A DNA stretch of 64,000 bases from Streptomyces umbrinus (GCF_030817415.1 NZ_JAUSZI010000002.1:5642001-5706000); one strand, 5' to 3'; positions 24,446 to 32,246 are shown, numbered from the stretch's first letter. Program-made: numbers and translations. Notes: a model not told the origin generated them from the sequence alone.

Positions 24446-24910
24446 TTACTCCGCCTTCGCGGCCTTCTTCGCCGCGCTCGCCGTGCAGTCCTCGCAGCGG
24501 CCGAAGATCGCGAAGTGCTTCATGTCGGTGGAGAAACCGAACGTCTCGCGGAGCTTGGCGGTGAAGTCGGCGGCGATCTCGACGTCCGCCTCGATGACGT
24601 TCGTGCAGTCGCGGCAGACCAGGTGGAGATGGTGGTGCCGGTCCGCGAGGTGGTACGTGGGCGCCCCGTGCCCGAGATGCGCGTGCGAGACGAGCCCGAG
24701 CTCCTCCAGGAGCTCCAGGGTCCGGTACACCGTGGAAATGTTGACCCCCGACGCCGTCTTCCTCACCTCGATGAGGATGTCGTCGGGGGTCGCGTGCTCC
24801 AGGGTGTCCACGGCTTCGAGCACGAGTTGCCGCTGCGGCGTCAGCCGGTAGCCGCGCTGCCGCAGATCGCTCTTCCAGTCAGTGCCTTCGGTGCTTCCAG
24901 TGCTCACCAC
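24446..24910 (-). CDS. nur: Nur, nickel-responsive Fur-family regulator
   Basis: This 154-residue protein is nearly collinear with S. coelicolor Nur as I remember it, with a six-residue insertion near the N-terminus (GSTEGT after MVST) and a lysine-rich tail. The winged helix contains SGVNISTVYRTLELLEELG. Metal ligands are kept: His39, His92, His94, His96 (M-site) and His76, His78, His132 (nickel-site), equivalent to 33/86/88/90 and 70/72/126. CxxC pairs are CRDC and CEDC. Nur with Ni represses the iron superoxide dismutase and nickel-uptake genes and allows sodN expression. The start is GTG 24910, 27 bp after the nitrobindin stop. Confidence 0.93.
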   Translation of the reverse strand: MVSTGSTEGTDWKSDLRQRGYRLTPQRQLVLEAVDTLEHATPDDILIEVRKTASGVNISTVYRTLELLEELGLVSHAHLGHGAPTYHLADRHHHLHLVCRDCTNVIEADVEIAADFTAKLRETFGFSTDMKHFAIFGRCEDCTASAAKKAAKAE

Positions 24911-24920
24911 ACCGAAAGTC

Positions 24921-24944
24921 TAGAACTACTTGTAGAACTACTTG
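24921..24944. repeat. 12-bp perfect tandem duplication at nitrobindin stop / nur upstream
   Basis: TAGAACTACTTG occurs twice back to back. On the minus strand this places three in-frame TAG codons at the end of the nitrobindin gene, directly upstream of nur. The sequence is AT-rich for this genome and could contain a nur promoter. Confidence 0.7.
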
Positions 24945-25513
24945 AAGAAAGCGATCCCGTCGTCCGGCATGTCGTCCGGCAGGGCCTTGGCCCAGCGCTC
25001 GACGTCCTCCGGGCTGACGACCTTCTTGAGCTGGGCCGACATGTACGGGCGGAGCGAAACCTCGGGGGTCTGCTTCTCGCCGACCCACATGAGGTCGCTC
25101 TTCACATAGCCGTACAGACGCTTGCCGCCGCTGTACGGGCCCGAGGCGGCCGTACGGGCTACCGCGTCCGTGACCAGGTCGATCTGGGGCTTCTTGTCGG
25201 CCATCTCGCCGTACCAGATCTCGACGACGCCGTCGTCGCGGACCATGACGACCTCGACCTTGCGGTTCTGGTCGATCCGCCAGAAGCCGGACTCGGACTC
25301 CAGCGCGCGCACCTTGTTGCCCTCGGCGTCGAGGACCCAGGTGTGCGAGTGGTACTCCAGGAAGTCCCGCCCGTCGTGGGTGAAGCTGACTTCCTGGCCG
25401 AAGTTGCACTTCTCGTCGCCGGGGAAGTCGTGGACGCCCGCGCCGGTCCAGTTGCCGAGCAGGAAGGCAAGGGGGACGAGGTCCTTGTGCAGGTCGGACG
25501 GGATCTCGATCAT
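24938..25513 (-). CDS. Nitrobindin-like heme-binding beta-barrel protein
   Basis: This 191-residue protein of the THAP4/nitrobindin (DUF1794) family has the signature LGNWTGAGVHDFPG (GxWxGxG, residues about 20-32). Repeated amphipathic strands follow: QEVSFTHDGRDFLEYHSHTW, then GFWRIDQNRKVEVVMVRDDG. Conserved His and Arg residues form the ferric-heme pocket. Homologues bind heme b, isomerise peroxynitrite to nitrate and bind NO. It is immediately upstream of nur and likely co-transcribed. The terminal 30 residues (SPEDVERWAKALPDDMPDDG) are an added helix. It ends FFK with repeated stop codons. Confidence 0.9.
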   Translation of the reverse strand: MIEIPSDLHKDLVPLAFLLGNWTGAGVHDFPGDEKCNFGQEVSFTHDGRDFLEYHSHTWVLDAEGNKVRALESESGFWRIDQNRKVEVVMVRDDGVVEIWYGEMADKKPQIDLVTDAVARTAASGPYSGGKRLYGYVKSDLMWVGEKQTPEVSLRPYMSAQLKKVVSPEDVERWAKALPDDMPDDGIAFFK

Positions 25514-25538
25514 GAGGTCGGCAGTTCCTTGATGGGGG

Positions 25539-25640
25539 TCAGCGCTGGCCCTGGTACAGCTTCTTCACGGCCAGCCCGGTGAAGGCGAGAACGCCGACAC
25601 AGACCAGGACCAGCAGGGCTTCGAAGAAGTACTCAAGCAC
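25539..25640 (-). CDS. Single-span membrane mini-protein, 33 aa
   Basis: GTG 25640 is preceded by GAGGAG at about 7 nt and opens a 33-codon frame. The product has one hydrophobic helix (ALLVLVCVGVLAFTGLAV) flanked by VLEYFFE and a basic tail (KKLYQGQR), the layout of a single-pass inner-membrane peptide. It lies 25 bp upstream of the nitrobindin gene on the same strand, so it probably heads the mini-protein/nitrobindin/nur unit. The function is unknown; its clean SD and membrane topology argue that it is real. Confidence 0.65.
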   Translation of the reverse strand: MLEYFFEALLVLVCVGVLAFTGLAVKKLYQGQR

Positions 25641-25747
25641 GGGGTGCTCCTCGGGGGTGACGCGGTGGTGGGCAGTACAGAGCCGCTCCCCACTGTAGTC
25701 GGGCAGGGAGCGGAGCTCTCTCCGAGGTAGGCCCTACCATTCGGCGC

Positions 25748-26110
25748 ATGGCGAAGAAGCTCGTGATCAAGGTGACGGCGGGGGCCGATGCTCCCGAACG
25801 CTGTTCGCAGGCGTTCACGGTGGCGGCGGTCGCCGTGGCCAGTGGGGTGGACGTGTCGCTGTGGCTGACGGGCGAGTCCGCGTGGTTCGCGCTGCCGGGG
25901 CGTGCCGCCGAGTTCGAGCTGCCGCACGCGGCGCCGCTCCCCGACCTGCTCGACTCGATCCTGGCCGGCGGCCGCCTCACCCTCTGCACGCAGTGCGCCG
26001 CCCGCCGGGACATCACGGAGAAGGACGTCATCGAGGGCGTACGCATCGCGGGCGCCCAGGTCTTCGTCCAGGAGGCCCTGGCGGACGAGACCCAGGCGCT
26101 CGTCTACTGA
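25748..26110 (+). CDS. DsrE-like family protein
   Basis: This 120-residue protein has the Rossmann-like DsrE/DsrF-type fold: KKLVIKVTAGADAPERCSQA, then FTVAAVAVASGVDVSLWLTG. A CTQC pair (LTLCTQCAARRDITEKDV) occupies the position of the sulfur-carrying cysteine in DsrE proteins. Family members relay sulfur or act in stress responses; no substrate can be assigned. It is divergent from the mini-protein/nitrobindin unit, with about 107 bp between starts. Confidence 0.82.
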   Translation: MAKKLVIKVTAGADAPERCSQAFTVAAVAVASGVDVSLWLTGESAWFALPGRAAEFELPHAAPLPDLLDSILAGGRLTLCTQCAARRDITEKDVIEGVRIAGAQVFVQEALADETQALVY

Positions 26111-26132
26111 CCGGAATACCGACCGGGACGGG

Positions 26133-26393
26133 TCACTGGCGGCGCTTCTTGCCGTCCAGCTCGTCCCACCAGTCGTCGGACTTGGGGTCGCCGGACGGGT
26201 CGTCCCACCAGCGGTCGTCGGGGCCGCGCCGGTTGGCCGCCATCGCCGCGAGCGGGGGAATCACCATGGCCACGACGCACATGCCGACGGCCACGGGCAC
26301 CGACCAGAGCCGCACGACTCCCCAGGCCAGCACGAACAGCCCGATGCACGTGCCCATCATGGCGAAATAGACGTGACGCCTTCGCGCGTACAT
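26133..26393 (-). CDS. DUF3099 family membrane protein
   Basis: This is 86 residues from MYARRRHVYFAMMG. Two adjacent helices (residues about 8-30 and 34-55; IGLFVLAWGVVRLWSV and VAVGMCVVAMVIPPLAAMAA) are followed by a charged, Trp/Asp-rich tail (DDRWWDDPSGDPKSDDWWDE), characteristic of DUF3099. The function is unknown. A longer frame to 26540 exists, but its extension is not membrane-like and lacks a ribosome site. Confidence 0.78.
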   Translation of the reverse strand: MYARRRHVYFAMMGTCIGLFVLAWGVVRLWSVPVAVGMCVVAMVIPPLAAMAANRRGPDDRWWDDPSGDPKSDDWWDELDGKKRRQ

Positions 26394-26503
26394 ACGTCCA
26401 GCGTAGAACGCCTCGGCGTAAAGGCTCACCCCGCGAGACGGGGACGATGCCACGACCCGGCGGACGGAGTCCGGGGCGGCTCGAATGGTCTGTCCGTGGG
26501 CAA

Positions 26504-26565
26504 GCCGAAGGGCCGCACCCCTTTGCCGGAAAGCGTCCAACCCCCCGGGGGTGCGGCCCTTCGGC
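26504..26565. terminator. 18-bp stem hairpin with 26-nt loop
   Basis: The arms at 26504-26521 and 26548-26565 are perfect complements. It lies 40 bp past the DUF1416 stop on the minus strand and is the likely end of the cysA-DUF1416 transcript. Confidence 0.75.
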
Positions 26566-26604
26566 CGTTTATACGGTGTCTGCCGTCAGGCGGTTCAGAC
26601 GGGT

Positions 26605-26892
26605 TCAGACGGTGATGGCGACCTCGGCCAGGCCGCCGGTCTGGGCGACGACCGTGCGGTCGGCCGTGCCGCCGGGAACGAGGGCGCGGACGGTCCAGGT
26701 GCCCTCGGCCGCGTAGAAGCGGAACTGTCCGGTCGCCGAGGTCGGGACCTCGGCGGTGAACTCGCCGGTCGAGTCCAGGAGGCGGACATAGCCCACCACC
26801 GGCTCGCCGTCCTTGGTCACCTGACCCTGGATGGTGGTCTCACCGGGCTTGATCGTCGAGGCGTCCGGGCCGCCGGCCTTCGCTCCACACAT
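26605..26892 (-). CDS. DUF1416 protein, partner of thiosulfate sulfurtransferase
   Basis: This 95-residue protein begins MCGAKAGGPDASTIKPGETT, with the conserved N-terminal MCGA cysteine. A single seven-stranded beta-sandwich follows (VTKDGEPVVGYVRLLDSTGE, then GQFRFYAAEGTWTVRAL), like carboxypeptidase regulatory domains. In actinobacteria DUF1416 genes follow the cysA/sseA-type sulfurtransferase, as here with 37 bp between them. A role in sulfur transfer or as sulfurtransferase accessory is inferred from this pairing. The exact function is unknown. Confidence 0.88.
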   Translation of the reverse strand: MCGAKAGGPDASTIKPGETTIQGQVTKDGEPVVGYVRLLDSTGEFTAEVPTSATGQFRFYAAEGTWTVRALVPGGTADRTVVAQTGGLAEVAITV

Positions 26893-26929
26893 GTTTTCGT
26901 TTCCGTCCTTCAGTCCTTCGGGCCTTGGG

Positions 26930-27769
26930 TTACTTGTTGGCGCCGAGCTCGATCGGCACACCGACGAGGGAGCCGTACTCGGTCCACGAGCCGTCGTAGT
27001 TCTTGACGTTCTCGACACCGAGCAGCTCGTGCAGCACGAACCAGGTGAGCGCGGAACGCTCACCGATGCGGCAGTACGCGATGGTGTCCTTCGCCAGGTC
27101 GACCTGCTCCTCGGCGTAGAGCTCCTTGAGCTCGTCGTCCGACTTGAAGGTGCCGTCGTCGTTGGCGTTCTTCGACCACGGGATGTTGCGCGCGGACGGG
27201 ACGTGGCCCGGACGCTGCGACTGCTCCTGCGGCAGGTGGGCCGGCGCGAGCAGCTTGCCGCTGAACTCGTCGGGCGAACGGACGTCGACCAGGTTCTGCG
27301 AACCGATGGCCGCCACGACGTCGTCGCGGAAGGCGCGGATCGCGGTGTTCTGCGCCTTCGCCTTGTAGTCGGTCGTGGCGCGGGTGGGCACCTCGGCGAC
27401 CAGGTCGCGGGAGTCGAGCTCCCACTTCTTGCGGCCGCCGTCGAGGAGCTTCACGTTCTCGTGGCCGTACAGCTTGAAGTACCAGTAGGCGTAGGACGCG
27501 AACCAGTTGTTGTTGCCGCCGTAGAGGACGACCAGGGTGTCGTTGCCGATGCCCTTCTCCGACAGGAGCTTCTCGAAGCCGGCCTGGTCGACGAAGTCAC
27601 GGCGGACCGGGTCCTGGAGGTCCTTGGTCCAGTCGATCCGGATCGCGTTGCGGATGTGGTTCTTCTCGTACGCGGACGTGTCCTCGTCGACCTCGACGAT
27701 GGCCACGCTGGGGTCGTCCAGGTGGTCCTGGACCCAGTCGGCGTCTACCAGGACGTCGCTGCGGCTCAT
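26930..27769 (-). CDS. cysA: Thiosulfate/3-mercaptopyruvate sulfurtransferase (double rhodanese)
   Basis: This 279-residue protein has two rhodanese domains. The inactive N-domain (residues 1-135) has RNAIRIDWTKDLQDP. The catalytic C-domain (150-279) has the active loop CRIGERS with Cys233. The CRIGERS loop with Arg and Glu is typical of thiosulfate sulfurtransferases. It transfers sulfane sulfur from thiosulfate to cyanide or a protein thiol. ATG 27769 follows GGAGGAG. It is in an operon with the DUF1416 gene and preceded by a cysteine-containing leader peptide at 27915-28022. Confidence 0.95.
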   Translation of the reverse strand: MSRSDVLVDADWVQDHLDDPSVAIVEVDEDTSAYEKNHIRNAIRIDWTKDLQDPVRRDFVDQAGFEKLLSEKGIGNDTLVVLYGGNNNWFASYAYWYFKLYGHENVKLLDGGRKKWELDSRDLVAEVPTRATTDYKAKAQNTAIRAFRDDVVAAIGSQNLVDVRSPDEFSGKLLAPAHLPQEQSQRPGHVPSARNIPWSKNANDDGTFKSDDELKELYAEEQVDLAKDTIAYCRIGERSALTWFVLHELLGVENVKNYDGSWTEYGSLVGVPIELGANK

Positions 27770-27914
27770 GCTCGTTCTCCTCCGGGGCAGTTGCGGCGGG
27801 GCGGTGCGTGTGGAGAGGGGGGCGCGGTCATGCCGTTGGCGGCTGGACGGCGCAGGGGTGGCCCCGACGCGAGAGGTCGAAGGGCCCGGCTCGCGGAAGT
27901 AACGAGGCTTCCGC

Positions 27915-28022
27915 TCAGAAGGTGCGACAGAGCATGGCGGCGACGCGGCACAGGTCTACTGCCCGCCGCTTCGTGAGATCCGCCTGTCCCCGCGGCCGGA
28001 GGACGCTCAATTTGCACTGCAT
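27915..28022 (-). CDS. Cysteine-containing putative leader peptide upstream of cysA
   Basis: This 35-codon frame has ATG at 28022. The product starts MQCKLSVLRPRGQADLTKRR and ends AVDLCRVAAMLCRTF, a sequence type recurring upstream of sulfur-metabolism genes in Streptomyces. Cys codons are at positions 3, 25 and 32. No ribosome-binding site precedes the ATG; instead TACGAT ends 7 nt upstream, which would put transcription start at the ATG and give a leaderless mRNA. The 145-nt gap to cysA could hold an attenuator. Cysteine-dependent control by translation of this peptide is inference, by analogy with mycobacterial cysteine leader peptides. Confidence 0.65.
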   Translation of the reverse strand: MQCKLSVLRPRGQADLTKRRAVDLCRVAAMLCRTF

Positions 28023-28261
28023 AGCGTCGATCGTAGGGACGGACAGGCGGGCATGTCACCGGCGTGTCGTATGTTGAGACGCGATCGTCCGCGATGTGGG
28101 ATGGGGAGAGGGTCCGGCCCGTTTTCCTCCGGCCCCGGAGGGGCTGTAGCCCTCATCACATCTTCCGCACATCTGCTGTGCGGACGGGGGTGTCTCGCCT
28201 TTCGGACAGACACGGAGGGTGATTCGAGTGGGCGGACGCCCTGACTCCCTACCCCGTCCAC

Positions 28262-28333
28262 CACCTGGCCTACCCGCCCCACCAGACCTACCCGGCCAGG
28301 CTGACCTACCCGACCTACCCGACCAGGCTGACG
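28262..28333. repeat. Degenerate CCTACCCGACC tandem repeats at the DUF2993 3' end
   Basis: Units of CTGACCTACCCGACC and shorter variants repeat across the stop codon of the DUF2993 gene. On the minus strand GTCAGCCTGGTCGGGTAG is reiterated, so several in-frame TAG codons follow one another. The array looks like slippage at the gene end. Confidence 0.65.
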
Positions 28334-29082
28334 TCCGAACCCTTCACCGTGATGTCGACGCCCTTCGGCGCCGCCTCGACCTTGTCGAGCTTGATGCCGC
28401 CGGGCAGGCCGTCGATCTGCTGCCGGAAGTCGGTGATCAGGCGGACCTTGTCCTCGGCGAGCTGGATGCCCAGGTTGGGGAGGGAGTCGGCCTGCACCTG
28501 GACGGTGTCGCCCTTGACGCTGACCGAGCTGAGCACGGAGACCGGGCGCGGGAGCTTGGTGCCGAGCACCGTGGCCTCCACCTCGACCTTGATCTTGCCG
28601 TTGCCGCCGTCCGAGAGGCCGACGACCTTGGCGGTGACTCCGCCCGCGACGTCCACGGGTTCGGCCTTCGCCGCCTTGAGGAGTTCGTCGTACGAGATCG
28701 TCGCCGTGCCGGTCGCCGAGGCGGCCTTCGCGGAGCTGTAGTCGCCGGAGAACGCGACGCCCCGCATCTGGGCGGTGAGGTCGTCGATACGGATCTTGTC
28801 CGGGGTGGTGCCGTCGGCGGTGCCCGTGCCGCCGGTGGCGCCGCTCGTGTCGGCCTCGTAGTTCTTGATGCCGACCTCGACCTCGTCCAGTTCGCCGCCG
28901 ACCACCTGGGTGAGGAAGGGGAAGCCCTTGATCGAGACGCTGGGGGTGGTGGCCAGGCCCTCGTTGGTCTTCAGCCTGTCCGCTGCCTCGTCCTCGGCGA
29001 AGCCGACGGCTACGCGGTCGGCGATGATGAAGAGGCCGCCGAGGATGACGGTCACGATCAGAAGAATTCGTAGTGCTCGCAT
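28315..29082 (-). CDS. DUF2993 (LmeA-like) secreted/anchored protein
   Basis: This 255-residue protein has an N-terminal membrane anchor or signal (MRALRILLIVTVILGGLFII), then DRVAVGFAEDEAADRLKTNE. The DUF2993 signature PSVSIKGFPFLTQVVGGELDEVEV and a long tubular beta-rich region follow. LmeA of mycobacteria binds phosphatidylinositol and supports lipomannan synthesis; tubular lipid-binding (TULIP-like) folds are expected for the family. A Gly/Thr-rich insert (TSGATGGTGTADGTT) is near residue 80. It stands alone. A second DUF2993 protein is encoded at 52584. Confidence 0.82.
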   Translation of the reverse strand: MRALRILLIVTVILGGLFIIADRVAVGFAEDEAADRLKTNEGLATTPSVSIKGFPFLTQVVGGELDEVEVGIKNYEADTSGATGGTGTADGTTPDKIRIDDLTAQMRGVAFSGDYSSAKAASATGTATISYDELLKAAKAEPVDVAGGVTAKVVGLSDGGNGKIKVEVEATVLGTKLPRPVSVLSSVSVKGDTVQVQADSLPNLGIQLAEDKVRLITDFRQQIDGLPGGIKLDKVEAAPKGVDITVKGSDVSLVG

Positions 29083-29391
29083 GGTTTCCGTGTTCCCCCA
29101 CCTTGGCGGTCTCCTGGCGCGAGGGTAACCCTGCCGGGGCCTCCGGCCGGGGGACGGGGGGAGTTGTCGATCAGCTGTGACAGGGGTGGCGGTACGACCA
29201 GCGCTTTTCCTCGCCCCCGCCGCCCCTACCCATTCCCGTCACTTACTCAGGGGCTCCGCCCCCGAACCCCCGTATCGCGCTGCCGCGCTCGTCCTCAAAC
29301 GCCGGACGGGCTAGAAGTAGCCCCTCCGGCGTTCGAGGAGCGGGGGTTCGGGGGCGGAGCCCCTGAAAGGGGCGAGAAAAGGTCGGGCTCG
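29083..29391. other. 309-bp intergenic region with a large palindrome
   Basis: No gene was seen. It holds the promoter side of the DUF2993 gene and the terminator side of the membrane protein gene at 29392, including the 120-bp inverted repeat at 29247-29366. Confidence 0.6.
29247..29366. terminator. 120-bp near-perfect palindrome
   Basis: The outer arms at 29247-29272 and 29341-29366 are perfect 26-bp complements (left starts TCAGGGGCTCCGCCCCCGAA). Inner arms around GGGCTAGAAGTAGCCC extend the pairing with a few mismatches, giving one long cruciform-capable element. It lies 26 bp past the stop of the gene at 29392. The GGGGCTCCGCCCC type is common near Streptomyces gene ends. Confidence 0.75.
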
Positions 29392-30699
29392 TCAGGCCAG
29401 TGCTCGGCCCAGTACGTAGATCGCCGGGGCCGCTGCCGCCAACGGGAGGGCAACCCCCGCGGTGAAGTGGACGAAGCGGGACGGGTAGTCGTAGCTGGCG
29501 ACGCGGTGCCCGATCAGGGCGCAGGCGGCGGCGCCCGCGCCGAGGAGCGCACCGGACGGCGTGCCGAAGTCGGTCAGCCCGCCCAGCAAAGCCCCTGCTC
29601 CCGCCCCAGCCACCAACCCCACAGCCACCGAAACCACCGTCGGCAGAGGCACCGCCCGGGCCAGAACCGCCACCCCGACCGCCACCGCCCCCACCGTCAC
29701 CGCGTCCGGCTCCGCCGCCAGGTGCCCCGTCGCGACGATCGCCAGCGCCGCGGACACGACCGTGGCCATCAGCCCGTACATCCGCTCGTCCGGCGACGCA
29801 TGGCTGCGGAGCTGGAGGACCAGCGTCAGCAGGACCCAGACGCCGAGCGTGCCGAGGATCGCGGCGGGCGCGTTCTCCCGTCCGGCCGCGAGCAGCGCGA
29901 CGTCCGAGGTGAGCGCGCCCGCGAAGGCGAGCGCGATGCCCTGCCTGGCCGGCCACATCCCGTTCAGCCGGAACCAGCCCGCCGCGGTCACCGCCTGGAG
30001 GATCACGAGCGGTACGACCAGTGCGTACTCCCCGACGGCCGCCGCCCCGGCCATCAGCAGCCCGAGGACCGCCGTCAGCGCGGCCGGCTGCAGACCGGGC
30101 TCGATGATCGGCGAACGCCCCTCCGCACGGGCCCGCTGCGCCGCGGTGAGGCCGGAGTTCCCGGTGACGGTGGCCGGCCCGTACTCAGGCGCGGAGCCAG
30201 AGGCGGAAGAGGATGCGCCGGGCACACCCGCAGGCGCGTGCGGCTGGCCTCCGTAGCCCTGATGGCCCTGATGGCCCTGGTGGCCCTGGTGGCCCTGGGG
30301 CTCCTGCGCGCCCGCGTAGCCCTGCGGCTGCCCGCCCTGGCCCGGCTGACCCGCCTGGTTCCAAGCCGTCTCCGCCGGCATCGGCTGCCCCACCACCCCG
30401 TACTGGGCGCCGTACTGGGCCGCATACTGCTGCGCCCCCGGCCCGTGCGGAGCCTGCTGCGGGAAGTACGCCGTGTCCGCGGCCGGTGCAGGCGCAGGTG
30501 CGGTCGGTGTGACCGGGGGCTGGACCTGGGTCTCCCAGGTCTGGCCCTCCCACTGCTGGGTGTACTGCTGCTGGTCGGGCTCGGCGTGGGCCTCGTACTG
30601 CTGCCCGCCCGGCCACCCCGACGGCGGCTGTTGTTGCTGATAGGGGTCGTAGCCCTCGTAGGGCCCGTTCCCGTTCCCCTCGTACGGCTGGTTGCTCAT
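29392..30699 (-). CDS. Multi-span membrane protein with Gln/Gly-rich cytoplasmic tail
   Basis: This 435-residue protein starts at ATG 30699, with AGGAGGG upstream. Residues 1-190 are low complexity (QPYEGNGNGPYEGYDPYQQQ, later GHQGHQGHQGHQGYGGQ) and presumably disordered in the cytoplasm. Residues 205-435 contain about seven hydrophobic helices (LTAVLGLLMAGAAAVGEYAL and ALVVPLVILQAVTAAGWFRL, among others). No transporter motif is recognisable. It starts 7 bp after the MoaD-like gene ends, so the two form an operon. The function is unknown. Confidence 0.75.
   Translation of the reverse strand: MSNQPYEGNGNGPYEGYDPYQQQQPPSGWPGGQQYEAHAEPDQQQYTQQWEGQTWETQVQPPVTPTAPAPAPAADTAYFPQQAPHGPGAQQYAAQYGAQYGVVGQPMPAETAWNQAGQPGQGGQPQGYAGAQEPQGHQGHQGHQGHQGYGGQPHAPAGVPGASSSASGSAPEYGPATVTGNSGLTAAQRARAEGRSPIIEPGLQPAALTAVLGLLMAGAAAVGEYALVVPLVILQAVTAAGWFRLNGMWPARQGIALAFAGALTSDVALLAAGRENAPAAILGTLGVWVLLTLVLQLRSHASPDERMYGLMATVVSAALAIVATGHLAAEPDAVTVGAVAVGVAVLARAVPLPTVVSVAVGLVAGAGAGALLGGLTDFGTPSGALLGAGAAACALIGHRVASYDYPSRFVHFTAGVALPLAAAAPAIYVLGRALA
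30257..30301. repeat. Five 9-bp coding tandem repeats (GHQ units)
   Basis: CCCTGATGG twice, CCCTGGTGG twice and CCCTGGGGC once. On the minus strand they encode repeated Gly-His-Gln triplets in the disordered tail of the membrane protein, so copy number could vary in frame. Confidence 0.8.
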
Positions 30700-30706
30700 G
30701 GTCCCG

Positions 30707-30961
30707 TCACCCTCCTGCGAACGGCGGGAGCACTTCGACCGTGCCGCCCTCGGCCAGCCGTACCGTCTCATGTCCGCGGGTGCCCACGGGGTCACCGTCG
30801 ATGAGGAACGAGCATCGCCGCAGGACGCGGACGAGTTCGCCGGGGTGTCGCTCGCGTGCCGCGTCGAGCGCGTCCGCGAGGGTCTCCGCCTCGTACGGCT
30901 CCTCCGCGATGCCCGCTGCGGCCTTGGCGGCGGCCCAGTAACGCACCGTGCCCTTTGCCAT
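30707..30961 (-). CDS. MoaD/ThiS-family sulfur-carrier-like protein
   Basis: This is 84 residues from MAKGTVRYWAAAKAAAGI. A ubiquitin-like beta-grasp fold is indicated (TVRYWAAAKAAAG, later RCSFLIDGDPVGTRGHETVR, then VEVLPPFAGG). The C-terminal Gly-Gly is the site of adenylation and thiocarboxylation in MoaD and ThiS. It may donate sulfur for molybdopterin or another pathway; no moaE or moeB homologue is nearby. It is in an operon with the membrane protein at 29392. Confidence 0.88.
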   Translation of the reverse strand: MAKGTVRYWAAAKAAAGIAEEPYEAETLADALDAARERHPGELVRVLRRCSFLIDGDPVGTRGHETVRLAEGGTVEVLPPFAGG

Positions 30962-31054
30962 CTGAATCCTGATTCCTGGTCGCTCGGTCGACGGTCGGTC
31001 CGTGCGGCCGACGGCCGGTCGGTGAAGGTGAACGGGTGACAAGCACCGCCAAGG

Positions 31055-31969
31055 CTAGCCCGCGGGTGCTGCCGCCCCGGTCGCCCCGGCCGCCCATTGG
31101 CCGATGCGGGCCAGCAGCGCGTCGGCCGCCGCGTTCTCCGCGTGGCCCATTCCCGGCTCCAGCCACAGTTCGGCGTGGCCGTCGGAGGCGTCGGCCAGCA
31201 TCCGGGGGTGGTCCACCGGGAAATAGCCGTCCTGCTCGCCGTGGACGATCAGCAACGGCGTGGGCGCGATCAGCGGGACGGACTCCACCGGGGAGGAGGG
31301 GACGGGGTCCCACTCACGGTGGTGGATGCGGGTGCGCAGTCCGTAGCGGCCGACGGCCCGGCCGACCGGGCGGGTTACCAGCCAGTGCAGGCGGCGCATA
31401 GGGGCTGTGCCCCGGTAGTACCAGCGAGCGGGTGCGCTCACCGAAACCACCGCGTTCGTATGCGCTCCCGTGCGCCCCTCGTGCTCCTCACCGCCGGCCG
31501 AATTGATCGCCGCGTGCCGCAGGACGACGGACCCGCCCATCGAGAAGCCGACCGTGGCCACCCGGGTGTGACCGAGTTCTCGTGCCCACTCCACCGCCGC
31601 CGCGAGATCGAGCACCTCGCGGTCACCGACCGTCGAACGCCCGCCGGAGGATCCGTGGCCCCGGAAGGAGAACGTGACGACCGCCCCGTACTGCGTGAAG
31701 GCGGTCGCCGCCCGACGTACGTGCAGCCGCTCCAGGTCGCCCGTGAAGCCGTGCGCGACGACGATGGCGAGGTCGCCCCGGACGTCACCGAGGACGTCGT
31801 CGAGGACGTCGCCTGCGGCGGCGGACGTACCCCTTCCGGGGTCGTACGCGGCATCGATCGTGACCCCGTCGACCGTGCGCAGAAATCTCCGCAGAGGTGG
31901 CCGCAGGGTTGTCTCAAGGCGTGGACGAATCAAAGATCGCGTCACATGACCTGCCGGACCTAGGTTCAT
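31055..31969 (-). CDS. Alpha/beta hydrolase
   Basis: This is 304 residues from [13 protein letters not shown]. The N-terminal motif [13 protein letters not shown] holds the oxyanion region, the nucleophile elbow is GFSMGGSV (Ser near residue 155), and the acid and base are in [16 protein letters not shown] and MGHAEN. A lid-like insertion ([20 protein letters not shown]) follows the nucleophile. This fits esterases or monoglyceride-lipase-like enzymes; the substrate is unknown. It is divergent from glnR with 277 bp between them. Confidence 0.88.
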   Translation of the reverse strand: MNLGPAGHVTRSLIRPRLETTLRPPLRRFLRTVDGVTIDAAYDPGRGTSAAAGDVLDDVLGDVRGDLAIVVAHGFTGDLERLHVRRAATAFTQYGAVVTFSFRGHGSSGGRSTVGDREVLDLAAAVEWARELGHTRVATVGFSMGGSVVLRHAAINSAGGEEHEGRTGAHTNAVVSVSAPARWYYRGTAPMRRLHWLVTRPVGRAVGRYGLRTRIHHREWDPVPSSPVESVPLIAPTPLLIVHGEQDGYFPVDHPRMLADASDGHAELWLEPGMGHAENAAADALLARIGQWAAGATGAAAPAG

Positions 31970-32034
31970 GTGGGCTATTCTGCTGGGCAGAGGACTCGGG
32001 CAGCGAAGCCCCCGGGTCCTTTTGCGCTTTCTGG

Positions 32035-32061
32035 AGCGTTGTATACGAACGCTGTATACGA
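32035..32061. promoter_or_regulatory. Direct/inverted GTATAC repeat upstream of glnR
   Basis: GTATAC occurs at 32041-32046 and 32054-32059. Because the hexamer is self-complementary the pair is both a direct and an inverted repeat with a 13-bp period. The flanks also repeat (GCGTTGTATACGA and ACGCTGTATACGA). It lies about 190 bp before the glnR start and about 66 bp before the hydrolase start. A regulator-binding site or a pair of -10 boxes is possible. Confidence 0.5.
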
Positions 32062-32246
32062 CTCCCCGGGGAAATATCGCGACAGGAAGTGCGATGTCAG
32101 AGCGCAATTGCGGCGCCCAGGGGCGCGGGAGCCGCGAGAAGTACGAAGCAGTGCCGCAAACGTCCTCGCAGGGACCGAGGAGGAACCGACGTTATGGGCA
32201 AGCAAACCGTGCAAGACCGTGTGACGACCCAGGCAGGTGGGGTGCG

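Noticed and set aside
26540..26990. Extended starts for the DUF3099 and DUF1416 genes
   Set aside because: The extra N-terminal residues are not family-like and lack ribosome sites; the internal starts give canonical beginnings.
27766..28059. 97-codon minus-strand frame upstream of cysA
   Set aside because: Ser/Pro/Arg-rich noise; the leader peptide in another frame (27915-28022) has a recognisable family sequence and start context.
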